Assembly (NCBI GenBank): GCA_934247935.1
Contig: CAKQKE010000006.1
Span: forward strand, 1-64,000
From: an uncultured Clostridia bacterium
GTDB taxonomy: Bacteria; Bacillota; Clostridia; Christensenellales; Borkfalkiaceae
Length of the DNA stretch: 64,000 nucleotides
Direction of reading: 5' to 3'
Part shown: positions 25,308 to 35,157 of the stretch, one piece after another
How positions within the stretch are numbered: the stretch's first letter is position 1
Layout of the letters: each line of letters begins with the position of its first letter
Notes under the pieces: generated by a model
What the model saw: the letters and a program-made list of their open reading frames with translations, nothing else
Told to the model about the DNA's origin: nothing
Database searches by the model: none
Translations under genes and position numbers: made by a program

Positions 25308-28300
25308 ATGAAAAAAGCAAGACTTTTATGCATCGTACTGCTTGCGTTTATATTTGCGATGTCGATGACGCTTTTTACGGCATGCTCGTTGTCTAACAAC
25401 GGCACAACGGACAGTACCACCGACACGGTAGACGACAGCAATACGGATTCTTTAACAGATTCGGACACAGACTCTGATACGGATACAGACTCCGACACGG
25501 ACACAGACTCTGATACGGATACCGACTCCGACACGGATTCGTCAACCGACACGGACTCTTCAACCGATTCGGACACCGATTCTTCCACGGATACGGATTC
25601 TTCAACCGATTCCGACACGGATATCCCCGAACCGCCTAAAGCGCCTTATTATTTCGCAAACGGTTCGTTCAACGTAGAAAACGACTCCGCCACCGCGCTT
25701 TACGACAATTCTTTGGCAATCGCAAACGAAAGCGTTTTCACGTGCGGCACTATTTACGCAACCGTTAAACCCGGCAACAAACTTGCCGACAACGGCGTCG
25801 TATTCGGCGTGACAAACACCACTTCAAGCAAGAGTTTCTGGGAAAAAGACGGCGTTTCGTATTATTTCTTCTTCATTTCCCAAGGCGGTTTAGCATATCT
25901 CGGTAAAACGACAAACGGAGTCTGGTCAGTCCCAGGCACTGCCGCTATACAAAACTTCGATCCAACGGCGACATACACCATCGCCGCTTCCTGGAGCAAA
26001 TCCGAAACGGGTTATGACACGATAAACTGTTACGTAAACGACGTGCAATACATTTCTTATAAAGAAACAGGGACTAAATTACGCGGCGAAGAATACGGAC
26101 TCAGAGCAGGCACTGCGGGAACTACGTTCACCGACGTAAAACTCACCGACGAAATACTCGGCGAAGAGGAAACCCTCGACGATTACAATGTTGCAAACGG
26201 CACGTTCACAATGACCGAAAACGGGCTTCAATCTACCACAGGCAATGCGTTAGCCGTTAAAAAGGACGGAAAACTTGCAAACGGTTCTCTCGAAGTGACA
26301 ATGACTCTTTCCGGCGTTGCAAGCGACAACGGCATAATTTTCTCTCTCGTGCCTAATTCTACGGGTATTTTCTGGGAAACGGGCGTTTCGTATTACTTCT
26401 TCTTCACAAACAAAGACAACCTCGCTTTACTCGGTAAAGTGGAAATGGGAGCATGGTCGCTGTGTCAGGCGGTAACTATTCCCGGCTTCAATCACTCGGG
26501 CACTTACACCCTTAAAATCGAAAGATCAAACGAAGACATCGTTGGTTATATAGACGGAATAAAATATATCGATTATACCGACCCCGACCCGTTGAAAGGC
26601 ACCGGTTACGGTCTCAGAGCAGGAGCAAAAGGCGTAACTTATTCTTCGATTAATTGCGTTGAAAGCAGCGGAGAATTCGTCGAAACTTATCCCGACGACC
26701 TCAATGTAATTTCGGGTAAAGTTACCGGATTAAACAAATCGGCAAAAGCCGCAGGCAACAACACCCTCGCACTCATTAAAGACGTCGAGTTTACTCAAGG
26801 CACTTACACCGCAAACGTAAAAGCAGTTTCCGCTACGCCTTCGGGCTTGGTATTCGGTTATTCGGCAAACGGATATTACAGATTCAACACCACCGGCGGC
26901 GCAGGTTCGAGAGCAGAACTCGTAAAAGTCGAAGGCAACAACGAAACCGTGCTTTACAGCAATTACCTTTCTGCAGGTTTCAATCAAGCCAACTCTTACA
27001 CGTACAAAGTAGTGCTTAAAGACGGAAAAGCATACTGCTACTTCTGGAATACTCTTTACACGGTAACCGACGTCGAATTAAGCGGAACGGGCGTTGGAAT
27101 ATACGCACAAAACGCAGGCGCGCGCTTTATGGATTATACGGTAACCGACGACACGACGATTGCCACCGTAGACACGATTTTATTCGGTCACTCTTACTTC
27201 GAACTTTGGGACGACTGGAAGACCGACCTTGCACCTTACTCCGATATATTCGGCACTTACACAAACGTAGGCATAGGCGGTTCGGTTGCCGCTCATTGGA
27301 CGTTGTTCGAGGCAGGCATACTTGCTTACCAACCCAAACTCGCTATTTACAATATAGGCATAAACGACCTTACGGGCGGAACTTCCCCCGATTACGTTGC
27401 CGGTCAGGTAAAGACTTTACTTCTTTCTCTTAAAGAAAAACTCGGCGAAGATTTTAAAGTAGTTCTTCTCGGTTGTGCATACTGCCCCGCAAGAGAGACT
27501 ATCCGCACCTCGATTGAGCAAACTAACGTGCTTTACAGAAACATAGCCGCTCAATACGATTGGATATACTTTGCAGAGCAAGAAAACGTATTCTGCGACA
27601 ACGGAACTACTCCCGATAATCACTGGTTTAAAGACGGATTGCACCCGACAGCCGAAGGTTATCGTCAAAAAGTACTCCCCGCAATTCTTTCTGCTCTTCG
27701 CGGAGAAAATCAACCCACTCTTTCCGAAGAAGAACAGCAAAAATTGCTTAACGAAGCAAAAGAAACAAAGGCTTGTCTCCTTGAAAATTACACGGTAGAC
27801 GCGTTCAGGGCTAAAGAATGGCTAATCGCTCAACCCATTTATGCACAAGCGGTTCAGGCGATAAACGAGTGCGCAACGATTAAACAAGTACAAGACCTTG
27901 ATTTAACCGAGTATACAGACCAACTTAAACAAATCAAAAACAACGCCGACTACGTATACGAAAAATTGACGGCGGGCACAACCGCAGCCGATTTTGAAGA
28001 CGAAACGTTTACAAATGCGTTAAACTCTTCAACCGGCGGCAAATATAACCTTGCAAATTACGGTCATAGACTCGACACCACTTATTCTTATACCGACATG
28101 ACGTTTACTTTCCGTCTTTCCGACGCAAACACGAATATCGGCATAGGCGGCGTAGTATTCCGCGCAACTAACACCGAAGGCAAAGGCTTAAACGGTTATC
28201 TCATCAATTATAATACCGCAAACAATTATATTCAAGTTTGGTATATGAAAAACGCTTATCAAGCGGCAGGAACTCCTATCCTCGATTATATCGGCGGCTG

Positions 28301-29954
28301 GGTATTCCCCGAAACGGTAGAAAATACCCTCTTCAGAGCAACCGTATCGGGTAAATACGTCTATATCTACACTGAAGAAGATTACGTAAAACTCGGTAAA
28401 GACTCTTACGGTTGCAGCGTAGACCTTACTAAAAACGGTACTTACACCCTTTGGGAAAACGGCGGAATAGGATTACTTTCGTGGGAAACGGGCATTTCGT
28501 TTAAAATGGAATTGTCCAATATAAACGCTGCCGAATGTCACCCGAGCAGCGAAGAACAAGAATTGAAAGAACTTGCAGAGGCTAAACAAAACGTTAAAGA
28601 AAAATTGCAAAACACGTACGGAGTAACCGGATACAGAACGGAAGACCGTGAAACTGTCGAAAGTATTCTGAAAGAAGCGTATGCGGCAATCGAGGCATGC
28701 CAGACGGCGCAAGAAGTAATCGATTTGCAACTTACCCCGTTTGCCGAAAGATTAGACGCCGTTAAAACCCTTACAGGTTATTTGTGGGATAACCTTTCCA
28801 CGGGCAATAATTGCGAAAGTTGGGAAGTTCCCGCATTTACCGCGGCTATAAACGCTTCTGCGAATAATCTTTATTCTATATCGGGCGACGGACACAGAAT
28901 CGATACAAGCAGACAATTCAGCGACGTATCTTGCACGTTCTCCGCTAAAACTGACGGCGTATTGCGTTATAACGGCGTACTCCTCCGCGCACATCAAAAC
29001 GAATATTTAGGTCTCGACGGTTATCTCGTAAACGTGATGACCAAAGCAGACGATAACAACGCCGTAAACTTCGTACAAGTGTTTGAATTGAAAAACGGTT
29101 ACGGCAGTTGGGGTTATAGCGAATACAATTACCTCGGCGGCTGGATTTATCCCGGCAACGTAAACGGCACTGAATTTACCGTTAAAATCGAAGGAAACAA
29201 CTTGAAAGTTTACGACGAAAACGGCACGCTCGGCGTTGACGTAAACCTTGCGGAAAACGGACGCGTACCTTATAAGCAAGGCTATACAGGCCTCGTAAGT
29301 TGGGGCGGCGCAAGCGACAACACAATGACAATTAAAAATCTTAAAGGCACAATCGTCGAAGACACCGAAGTTTCGGCAAAACTTAATACTGCTCTTAAAG
29401 AAAACGAAAACTGCCTGGCATTTAACAACGATGCGATTACCGCAAACGACGACGGAAGTTTCACTTCTACCGGTTTTGCCTACAGACTTTATAATAATAC
29501 TTTGGCTGACGCTTTCAGTATGACGGTAAAAGTAAGCAATCCTTCGGGCGATACAGCAATCGCGGGATTCCTTTTCAGAGCGAGAAAATCAAGCGAAGGC
29601 GACGGTGTTGACGGATATCTCCTCAACTTTGTAAGCAACGCAACAAACAATTTCATTCAAGTTTTTTACCTTAAAAACGCCTACAACACAACCGGTGCGC
29701 CTGCAGTATGCAATTATATCGGCGGACTCGTTCTTGACGGAACAGGTAAAACAAGCGTAAATACCGAAATCACCGTTTATGTGCGCAGTAATTATATTAC
29801 TATCGCAAGCGGAGCAAATGCAAGCGAATGTTTCCTTAACGACTCTTCTGACCCGACGCATACCGCTTACACTTCGGGCGGCGGCTTCGGCGTGCTTACC
29901 TGGCAGGAAAATTACACGGCAACGCTTTCGATTTTAAACGTAAAACCCTATTAA
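25308..29954 (+). CDS. SGNH/GDSL esterase lipoprotein with laminin-G-like modules
   Basis: A 1,548-residue lipoprotein. The signal peptide ends in the lipobox LFTAC, with Cys26 as the lipid-anchor residue. Residues about 30-105 are a Ser/Thr/Asp-rich linker. Three laminin-G/concanavalin-like domains (about 110-620) carry SYYFFF and YGLRAG landmarks. The SGNH hydrolase spans about 620-800, with Ser629 in GHSYFE, a GIND block with Asn686, and Asp776/His779 in DGLHPTAEGY. Three more beta-sandwich modules with YLLNF/FIQVF motifs follow, linked by helical spacers. Block I is GHS, not the usual GDS, but the triad is present. Such enzymes remove acetyl or other esters from plant polysaccharides; the substrate is not evident. 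It is probably controlled by the divergent AraC regulator. It ends at a strong hairpin. Confidence 0.82.
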   Translation: MKKARLLCIVLLAFIFAMSMTLFTACSLSNNGTTDSTTDTVDDSNTDSLTDSDTDSDTDTDSDTDTDSDTDTDSDTDSSTDTDSSTDSDTDSSTDTDSSTDSDTDIPEPPKAPYYFANGSFNVENDSATALYDNSLAIANESVFTCGTIYATVKPGNKLADNGVVFGVTNTTSSKSFWEKDGVSYYFFFISQGGLAYLGKTTNGVWSVPGTAAIQNFDPTATYTIAASWSKSETGYDTINCYVNDVQYISYKETGTKLRGEEYGLRAGTAGTTFTDVKLTDEILGEEETLDDYNVANGTFTMTENGLQSTTGNALAVKKDGKLANGSLEVTMTLSGVASDNGIIFSLVPNSTGIFWETGVSYYFFFTNKDNLALLGKVEMGAWSLCQAVTIPGFNHSGTYTLKIERSNEDIVGYIDGIKYIDYTDPDPLKGTGYGLRAGAKGVTYSSINCVESSGEFVETYPDDLNVISGKVTGLNKSAKAAGNNTLALIKDVEFTQGTYTANVKAVSATPSGLVFGYSANGYYRFNTTGGAGSRAELVKVEGNNETVLYSNYLSAGFNQANSYTYKVVLKDGKAYCYFWNTLYTVTDVELSGTGVGIYAQNAGARFMDYTVTDDTTIATVDTILFGHSYFELWDDWKTDLAPYSDIFGTYTNVGIGGSVAAHWTLFEAGILAYQPKLAIYNIGINDLTGGTSPDYVAGQVKTLLLSLKEKLGEDFKVVLLGCAYCPARETIRTSIEQTNVLYRNIAAQYDWIYFAEQENVFCDNGTTPDNHWFKDGLHPTAEGYRQKVLPAILSALRGENQPTLSEEEQQKLLNEAKETKACLLENYTVDAFRAKEWLIAQPIYAQAVQAINECATIKQVQDLDLTEYTDQLKQIKNNADYVYEKLTAGTTAADFEDETFTNALNSSTGGKYNLANYGHRLDTTYSYTDMTFTFRLSDANTNIGIGGVVFRATNTEGKGLNGYLINYNTANNYIQVWYMKNAYQAAGTPILDYIGGWVFPETVENTLFRATVSGKYVYIYTEEDYVKLGKDSYGCSVDLTKNGTYTLWENGGIGLLSWETGISFKMELSNINAAECHPSSEEQELKELAEAKQNVKEKLQNTYGVTGYRTEDRETVESILKEAYAAIEACQTAQEVIDLQLTPFAERLDAVKTLTGYLWDNLSTGNNCESWEVPAFTAAINASANNLYSISGDGHRIDTSRQFSDVSCTFSAKTDGVLRYNGVLLRAHQNEYLGLDGYLVNVMTKADDNNAVNFVQVFELKNGYGSWGYSEYNYLGGWIYPGNVNGTEFTVKIEGNNLKVYDENGTLGVDVNLAENGRVPYKQGYTGLVSWGGASDNTMTIKNLKGTIVEDTEVSAKLNTALKENENCLAFNNDAITANDDGSFTSTGFAYRLYNNTLADAFSMTVKVSNPSGDTAIAGFLFRARKSSEGDGVDGYLLNFVSNATNNFIQVFYLKNAYNTTGAPAVCNYIGGLVLDGTGKTSVNTEITVYVRSNYITIASGANASECFLNDSSDPTHTAYTSGGGFGVLTWQENYTATLSILNVKPY

Positions 29955-30160
29955 TCGATTTAATATATTAATTTAAATAATTTGATTTAATTAATTAAGT
30001 ATTATTAATTAGTTTTAAAAGTTAGTCGGTTGATTTTTAAAAATTTCGGTTGACGCAGTTTAAGTCTATAATTAATTCGTTTTAAAAATTAATGATTAAT
30101 CGATTTTAAATTATATGATTAATAGTTTTAAAAACTAATAATTTATTTCAAAACTATCTG
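29955..30160. other. Low-complexity AT-rich region
   Basis: About 200 bp built almost wholly from TTAATTAAT, TTTTAAAA and ATTAATCGATTTTAAA-like words in both orientations. No frame or promoter is supported. Confidence 0.6.
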
Positions 30161-30190
30161 GTGCGCGGCAAATTTGCCGCGCACCTTTTA
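30161..30190 (+). terminator. Terminator after the esterase lipoprotein gene
   Basis: GTGCGCGGCAAA and TTTGCCGCGCAC form a perfect 24-bp palindrome (30161-30184), followed by CTTTTA. Confidence 0.75.
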
Positions 30191-30195
30191 TAAAG

Positions 30196-30228
30196 AAATG
30201 GACGACGAATTTTGTTCGCCGTCCATTT
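30196..30228. terminator. Second hairpin between convergent genes
   Basis: AAATGGACGACGAA pairs with TTCGCCGTCCATTT with one mismatch around five bases; T-rich sequence follows on the + strand. The rest of the gap to 30418 holds nothing I recognise. Confidence 0.6.
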
Positions 30229-30418
30229 TGATTTTTATTAAATTATGTTTTGCTTTTTTATTGCTTAAATTATGCTTGACGTTAAATCAAACTAACGCGC
30301 ATTAAAGCAAACGTAGCAATTAAATCGTTACATTAAATAAATACAAGTCGTTTTTCACTATAATAAATCATTCTTTCAAACGTTTATTTTGCTGCAAAAA
30401 TACCCTATCTGACCGCCG

Positions 30419-33400
30419 TTATTTTTTAATCCAGAACTCTTTAATTTTACTGTAACACAACATAGAACGTATGCCCACCGAGCCGCCTTGATAAACGTCG
30501 GGTAACACGCAAGTCAACAACGGATAGAACGATTCGCCGTTCATAACGTACAACATACCGTCCAAAACAACGCACTTGATTGCAATTTCGTTGTTTGTCA
30601 TTTTTATACCCGAAGAAGAAGTTACTTTTTCGATATAACCGCCCTCTGCGGTAAATTTAAATACCGATATATTGTAATAAACGGAATCGGCGGGTTTTTC
30701 TATCTGTACGTTTAACGCCGTGATTTTGTCCTGGTCGTTTGACGGAGATTTTGCCCCGATATACAAACCCGTGTTTACAAGCATAGAAGTTTCGGCTTTT
30801 ATTTTAAGGCCGACTTCGTATTTTTTAAGGTTTTCTGCGCCGTTATAAATAAGTTTATATTCGCTTCTCGTGTCGACAGTCAACAATCCGTTACTGCATT
30901 TTACGCCGTCTTTAAACGAACCGTATGTCGTAAACATGTCCGTTTTACCGTCGGCAAAGTCTATCGTCGTCTTTTCGCCGTCGATATTTATTTTGTTTTC
31001 GCCGTAATACATCCAGACGCGCATCACGTTGTTTATTCTGTTCCCTCTTATAAAGAACGGTACGAGAGTAAGCATCGCCTCGCTGCCGTTGCCAGCCGTA
31101 ACAGCCACGTTTCCTTTCAAAACGTTTACCGCAAAAGGCACCGACTTCTTGTCGTTGATTTTAATGCTGAACAAATCTTTTACAAGGCTTGCCTCAAACT
31201 TGCTGTCTTTCGTAATCGCAAACGATGCGTTTGTAAGGAGGTTGTCGCCGGTGTTTGTATAAGTGTTGTCTTCGCTTTCGGCGCAGTATACAAACGAACC
31301 GTATTGCAAAGCAACTTGATTTTGGTTGTAAACGACGTCGTCCTGACGTAAATATCTGACTTCTTTGTCAAAAGTAATTTCCACACAGTCGCCCGTAGTC
31401 CAATTTCTTTGAATATCGATATAGCCGTCTTCACCCTTTGCCGCCTCTATTTTTTCGCCGTTGAGTTTTACTTCAAATCCGCTCGCCCAGTAAGGATAAC
31501 GAAGTTTTAACGCAAAACCGCCTTCCGCCTCGATAATATATTTAGCATAGTTGCCCGTGGGCATATCGGTATAACCTTTTACGGTTACGTTTTTATCTCC
31601 CAATGTAGTGGTTGCCGTCGAAGAAATATATTGATTTACAAACAAACTATTGCCTGTTTTAGCGTATACGTATGTCGGTAAAACGGAAAACACCTTCATG
31701 TACATGGGCGGACAACAAGGAGTTGCACCCGACCAGTTGGGACGTACATAGTTTTCTGAAACAAGCGGATTACAGTAATAGAATGCATCGCCGTCGAGAG
31801 AAAGCGAACCTAAAATTCCGTTGTAAAGTTCCAGTTCCAGCACGTCGGCATACTCGCTTGAACCAAAGAGAGAGAACATATTATCGGCATAGAACGCCAT
31901 ACCTACCGACGCACACGTCTCGCAATAACCGTCTTGCGGAAGCACGTAACTGCCTGCATACGCTTCGCCGAGAGATTCGCTTGCGCCCGTGCCGCCCGTG
32001 ACGTACATTTGCGTGCCTACAATGTTGTCCCAGATTCTCTTTGCGGACTTGACGTAACTTTCGTTTTTAGTGTAATTACCTATAGCGGCTATACTGCTGT
32101 ACCACAAGTTTGCCCTGACCGCGTGACCCAAAGCCTCGGTCATATCCTCGTGCGAACATTGGTCCTGAGCGTACACACCGTAAGATATATTGCCGTAACG
32201 ATCGGTGTAGTTGCCTCTGTCTTTTATCCACGCGTCACAGATTTCAAGATATTTTTCAAGACGAATATTGAGTTTGTAATATCTGTCCTTTGAAGAAAGA
32301 CCCTCTACGCAAGAATACGTTTCCTGCATTTCGTTTACGAGTTGAGGGTTGTTTTTATATAAAGTGTACAAATCGAGAAGAGTTTCTTCGGGCAACGAGT
32401 GCGGCGGTACGGCAAAATATCCTTTTTGGTCAGCCGTTCCGTAAATGTAATCGATGATAAACTCGGTAAATCTTGTAGCGGCATACAAAAGTCTCGTATC
32501 GCCGCTCGCGTTGTACCAACTTATGCCCGCTTCGACAAGACAACCGTAGTTGTATAAGTCGTGATTCCAGACCGCACCGCCCGTCGCTTCGTCCATTACG
32601 CTTGTGCTTTTAAGCAAGTTGTAAGTCGAGAAGAAACCGTCGATTATTTTGCCGTTTGCATCGGTACCGGTGGTGGAAAGCGAAGCCGCGTAAATTCTGT
32701 CTACATAACCTCTTACTCTTTCGGCAAGCGAGTCTGCGGAAACTTTCATGCTTTCTTTTGCGGAATTTTCAATTATGAAATTGCCGGCTGCGCAAATCGT
32801 CTCTAAAATAAGACCTTCTCTCCAAGGTTCGTTACCCCAATTCCACTTGCCTTCTTTTTTTCCGATTAAGCGGTTTGCATCGGCGGGAATAAGTATTTCG
32901 CCCGCATGAGCGGACAAGTTTTTAAGCCATGCTCTTTCGCCGTTTGCCACTCTGTCGAAGTTGTCGAACGAACCCGTCCAATCGAACATGTCGAAAATGT
33001 AATTTATGGAATAATCGGAATATTGAGTGATGAGAGTATTCCAGAAACCGTCGTTTATTTTAACTTCTTCGATTGTAAGATTTTTAATTTCGTCATATCC
33101 GTATTTCATATAGTCGTACCTGATTCTGTATTCCCTTGTCGTTCCCGTAGATGCGGAAGTGACTTTAATGGTTAATTTTTTGTCCTGATTTAATATTTCT
33201 ACGCTGTCGGCTTCGTTGTATTTTTCAACTTCGATATCGACAACGTCGAGATCTCTTTCTCCCAGATACGAATAATCGTAAGTTTTGGGTGAAAATCCGC
33301 TTATTTCTTCGCCTGAAACTTTAATGCTTTTAAGCATACCGTCAGAGGCGTTTTTAATTCCCCATTTGCTTTCGAGATAACTTTCAACGGTGCTATACTC

Positions 33401-34147
33401 GTCGTTTGTCAACGCTTTGTTGAAAATAAGCACTTCGCCGATATCTCCGCAGAACGAATCTCCGCTTGTTCCGCCGAGATTTATGGGCATTGACGTGTCG
33501 GCAGGTTCTTTACCCTTAAAAGTCTTTTCGAGCCAGCCGTTTACAAAACTCTTGCCCGTACCTTCGCTTCTTATCGCCGAAAGAATGTAAGGCGTGTTTT
33601 GCGTGATTTGCGCTTTATATTGATAAAAACTCGTTGCCGCTCCCGAAGAATAACCCCAACCGAAGTTGAAACCGTCTTCTATATTGAAAAACCAATTGTG
33701 ATTGAAAGGCGAACCGCTCAATCTCGACAACAACTCGTGATGACCCGAGGCGTAGTCGGAATTAAGCACGACGAACATCGTCATATCGTTTAAATAAAAT
33801 CCGTTACTTGTGCTTAAACTCATGTAAGTGTCGGCGTTCATTCTTATCGAAGAACGACCGTTTATGCTTCCGCTCGACCTGAAAGTCGGGGCGTGACTTA
33901 TATCGGTTTGCGTTGCGCTCGTCACCCCGTCGAGAGTCGGCGTAACTTGGTTTTGCCAAGCAAGCACTTTGTCTCCGTCGTTTAAATCAAGCGAATCGGC
34001 GTCGAGCCATAATTGTAATCCTTCGGTTTGCGCAACTAAGGTTTTATCGCTTTGTTCGGCAAATACCGTAGTCTTTGGACAAACGCCGACGAAAACGCTC
34101 AACGCGCAAAGTAAAGACGTCAATTTCGTTTTTAATTTGGTTTTCAT
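30419..34147 (-). CDS. GH127 beta-L-arabinofuranosidase, secreted
   Basis: A 1,242-residue secreted enzyme. A signal peptide covers about 1-31 (ends in VFAEQ). Next come a laminin-G-like domain (about 40-270), a small cadherin-like sandwich (KSIKVSGEEISGFSPKTYDY, about 275-350), and the GH127 (DUF1680) alpha/alpha barrel with its beta modules (about 360-1000). The zinc-thiolate site of the family is visible: Glu743 and Cys745 in YCETCAS and Cys811-Cys812 in TPCCPP, matching Glu338/Cys340/Cys417/Cys418 of Bifidobacterium HypBA1, where Cys417 is the nucleophile. The C-terminal 200 residues are another concanavalin-like module. It should release beta-linked L-arabinofuranose from arabino-oligosaccharides or plant glycoproteins. 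AAAGGAG precedes the ATG. Divergent from an AraC gene, probably its regulator. Confidence 0.88.
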   Translation of the reverse strand: MKTKLKTKLTSLLCALSVFVGVCPKTTVFAEQSDKTLVAQTEGLQLWLDADSLDLNDGDKVLAWQNQVTPTLDGVTSATQTDISHAPTFRSSGSINGRSSIRMNADTYMSLSTSNGFYLNDMTMFVVLNSDYASGHHELLSRLSGSPFNHNWFFNIEDGFNFGWGYSSGAATSFYQYKAQITQNTPYILSAIRSEGTGKSFVNGWLEKTFKGKEPADTSMPINLGGTSGDSFCGDIGEVLIFNKALTNDEYSTVESYLESKWGIKNASDGMLKSIKVSGEEISGFSPKTYDYSYLGERDLDVVDIEVEKYNEADSVEILNQDKKLTIKVTSASTGTTREYRIRYDYMKYGYDEIKNLTIEEVKINDGFWNTLITQYSDYSINYIFDMFDWTGSFDNFDRVANGERAWLKNLSAHAGEILIPADANRLIGKKEGKWNWGNEPWREGLILETICAAGNFIIENSAKESMKVSADSLAERVRGYVDRIYAASLSTTGTDANGKIIDGFFSTYNLLKSTSVMDEATGGAVWNHDLYNYGCLVEAGISWYNASGDTRLLYAATRFTEFIIDYIYGTADQKGYFAVPPHSLPEETLLDLYTLYKNNPQLVNEMQETYSCVEGLSSKDRYYKLNIRLEKYLEICDAWIKDRGNYTDRYGNISYGVYAQDQCSHEDMTEALGHAVRANLWYSSIAAIGNYTKNESYVKSAKRIWDNIVGTQMYVTGGTGASESLGEAYAGSYVLPQDGYCETCASVGMAFYADNMFSLFGSSEYADVLELELYNGILGSLSLDGDAFYYCNPLVSENYVRPNWSGATPCCPPMYMKVFSVLPTYVYAKTGNSLFVNQYISSTATTTLGDKNVTVKGYTDMPTGNYAKYIIEAEGGFALKLRYPYWASGFEVKLNGEKIEAAKGEDGYIDIQRNWTTGDCVEITFDKEVRYLRQDDVVYNQNQVALQYGSFVYCAESEDNTYTNTGDNLLTNASFAITKDSKFEASLVKDLFSIKINDKKSVPFAVNVLKGNVAVTAGNGSEAMLTLVPFFIRGNRINNVMRVWMYYGENKINIDGEKTTIDFADGKTDMFTTYGSFKDGVKCSNGLLTVDTRSEYKLIYNGAENLKKYEVGLKIKAETSMLVNTGLYIGAKSPSNDQDKITALNVQIEKPADSVYYNISVFKFTAEGGYIEKVTSSSGIKMTNNEIAIKCVVLDGMLYVMNGESFYPLLTCVLPDVYQGGSVGIRSMLCYSKIKEFWIKK

Positions 34148-34182
34148 AAATACTCCTTTTAATAATTTTTAAATAATTCTAT

Positions 34183-34201
34183 GTGTAGACAAAAGTCATT
34201 T
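34183..34201. promoter_or_regulatory. Candidate AraC site between GH127 and its regulator
   Basis: GTGTAGACAAAAGTCATTT contains GAC-AAAA-GTC symmetry. A closely similar GTGTACAAAAGTCACATTT lies at 37790-37808, upstream of the surface-protein gene at 35158-37707. It overlaps the -35 of the AraC gene, so it could mediate autoregulation and divergent control. Confidence 0.4.
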
Positions 34202-34214
34202 TTAGTGCTATAAT
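34186..34214 (+). promoter_or_regulatory. Promoter of the AraC gene, predicted leaderless
   Basis: TAGACA (34186-34191), a 17-base spacer and TATAAT (34209-34214). The ATG at 34221 lies 7 bases after the -10, where transcription should begin, and no ribosome site exists. Confidence 0.6.
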
Positions 34215-34220
34215 AATCGT

Positions 34221-35072
34221 ATGAAATATATCGTGTTTCCAAAAAACAAAATAATCACACATTGCGAATCGGGCATTGCCAAGTCGGAAAACATTTATCA
34301 CGTAAAACGGACTATGCCCATGACCGAACTTATGATTTTAACGAGCGGCGAGTTGCATATAAAACACCTCGAAGAATACGTCCTGCACGAAAACGACGTG
34401 TTTTTACTTCCTCAGAACGTGCTTCATTACGGCACTCAACCCTCCACGTTCGTAATACACTGGCTGCATATAATTCTTCCGCCCGACTTCAGTATTATAG
34501 AAGACGATTTGCCCGAAGATATAAGTTTGACGCACATCGTTTTGCCGATGAAAATAAACGTCAAAAATCTCACAAATATTTTAAACTTGTGTTATCAGAT
34601 CGAACAATACACCGTTACCGCGGCTACGCAAGACGTAAGAAATTCTCTCATTAAAGCCATTTTGTGCGAAATCGCCCTGCAATCGACCGACTACTGCGAC
34701 GGAAAATTCGTGTCGCATAAAAGACTTAATTCGATTATCAACTACATAAACTCGAATATCACACAGCCTATTACCATCGATTCGCTTGCGGAAAGATTCG
34801 AATACAATCAAAAATATATATTCAACCTTTTTAAATCGCACTTAAACATTTCGCCTCTTCAATATATAATTCAGCAAAAGATGAACACGGCTAAAAATTT
34901 ACTTTTAAGCACCGACAACACCGTCGAGGCGATTGCCCTTTCGCTTTCTTACGACAACCCGCAATATTTTATGCGGCTGTTCAAAAAGACCTTCGGGTAC
35001 ACCCCGTCGCAATACAGAAACATGTATTCGCACTCGCTGGAACTATACTTAAACGAAGACAACAACGTGTAA
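34221..35072 (+). CDS. AraC-family transcriptional regulator
   Basis: Two hundred and eighty-three residues. A cupin-type sensor domain fills the first half (MTELMILTSGELHIKHLEEYVLHENDVFLLPQN). The last 100 residues are the AraC DNA-binding domain (IDSLAERFEYNQKYIFNLFKSHLNISPLQYI, then VEAIALSLSYDNPQYFMRLFKKTFGYTPSQYR). It is divergent from GH127 and 73 bases away, so it likely activates that gene in response to arabinosides; the ligand is inferred. The transcript may be leaderless. A terminator follows at 35106-35135. Confidence 0.9.
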   Translation: MKYIVFPKNKIITHCESGIAKSENIYHVKRTMPMTELMILTSGELHIKHLEEYVLHENDVFLLPQNVLHYGTQPSTFVIHWLHIILPPDFSIIEDDLPEDISLTHIVLPMKINVKNLTNILNLCYQIEQYTVTAATQDVRNSLIKAILCEIALQSTDYCDGKFVSHKRLNSIINYINSNITQPITIDSLAERFEYNQKYIFNLFKSHLNISPLQYIIQQKMNTAKNLLLSTDNTVEAIALSLSYDNPQYFMRLFKKTFGYTPSQYRNMYSHSLELYLNEDNNV

Positions 35073-35105
35073 AAAGTCTGGGTTTTTTAAAAAAGTCCTA
35101 ATTTT

Positions 35106-35139
35106 GCCTGCCTATGGTTTTGTCCGTAGGCAGGCTTTT
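35106..35139 (+). terminator. Terminator of the AraC gene
   Basis: GCCTGCCTA (35106-35114) pairs with TAGGCAGGC (35127-35135), followed by TTTTAAATT. The T-run is on the + strand only. Confidence 0.8.
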
Positions 35140-35157
35140 AAATTACTTCAGACCTTT

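Noticed and set aside
25244..25618. A Ser/Val/Glu-rich 124-codon frame on the minus strand
   Set aside because: Pure mirror of the Asp/Ser/Thr-rich linker of the lipoprotein gene on the + strand; low-complexity shadow, not a gene.
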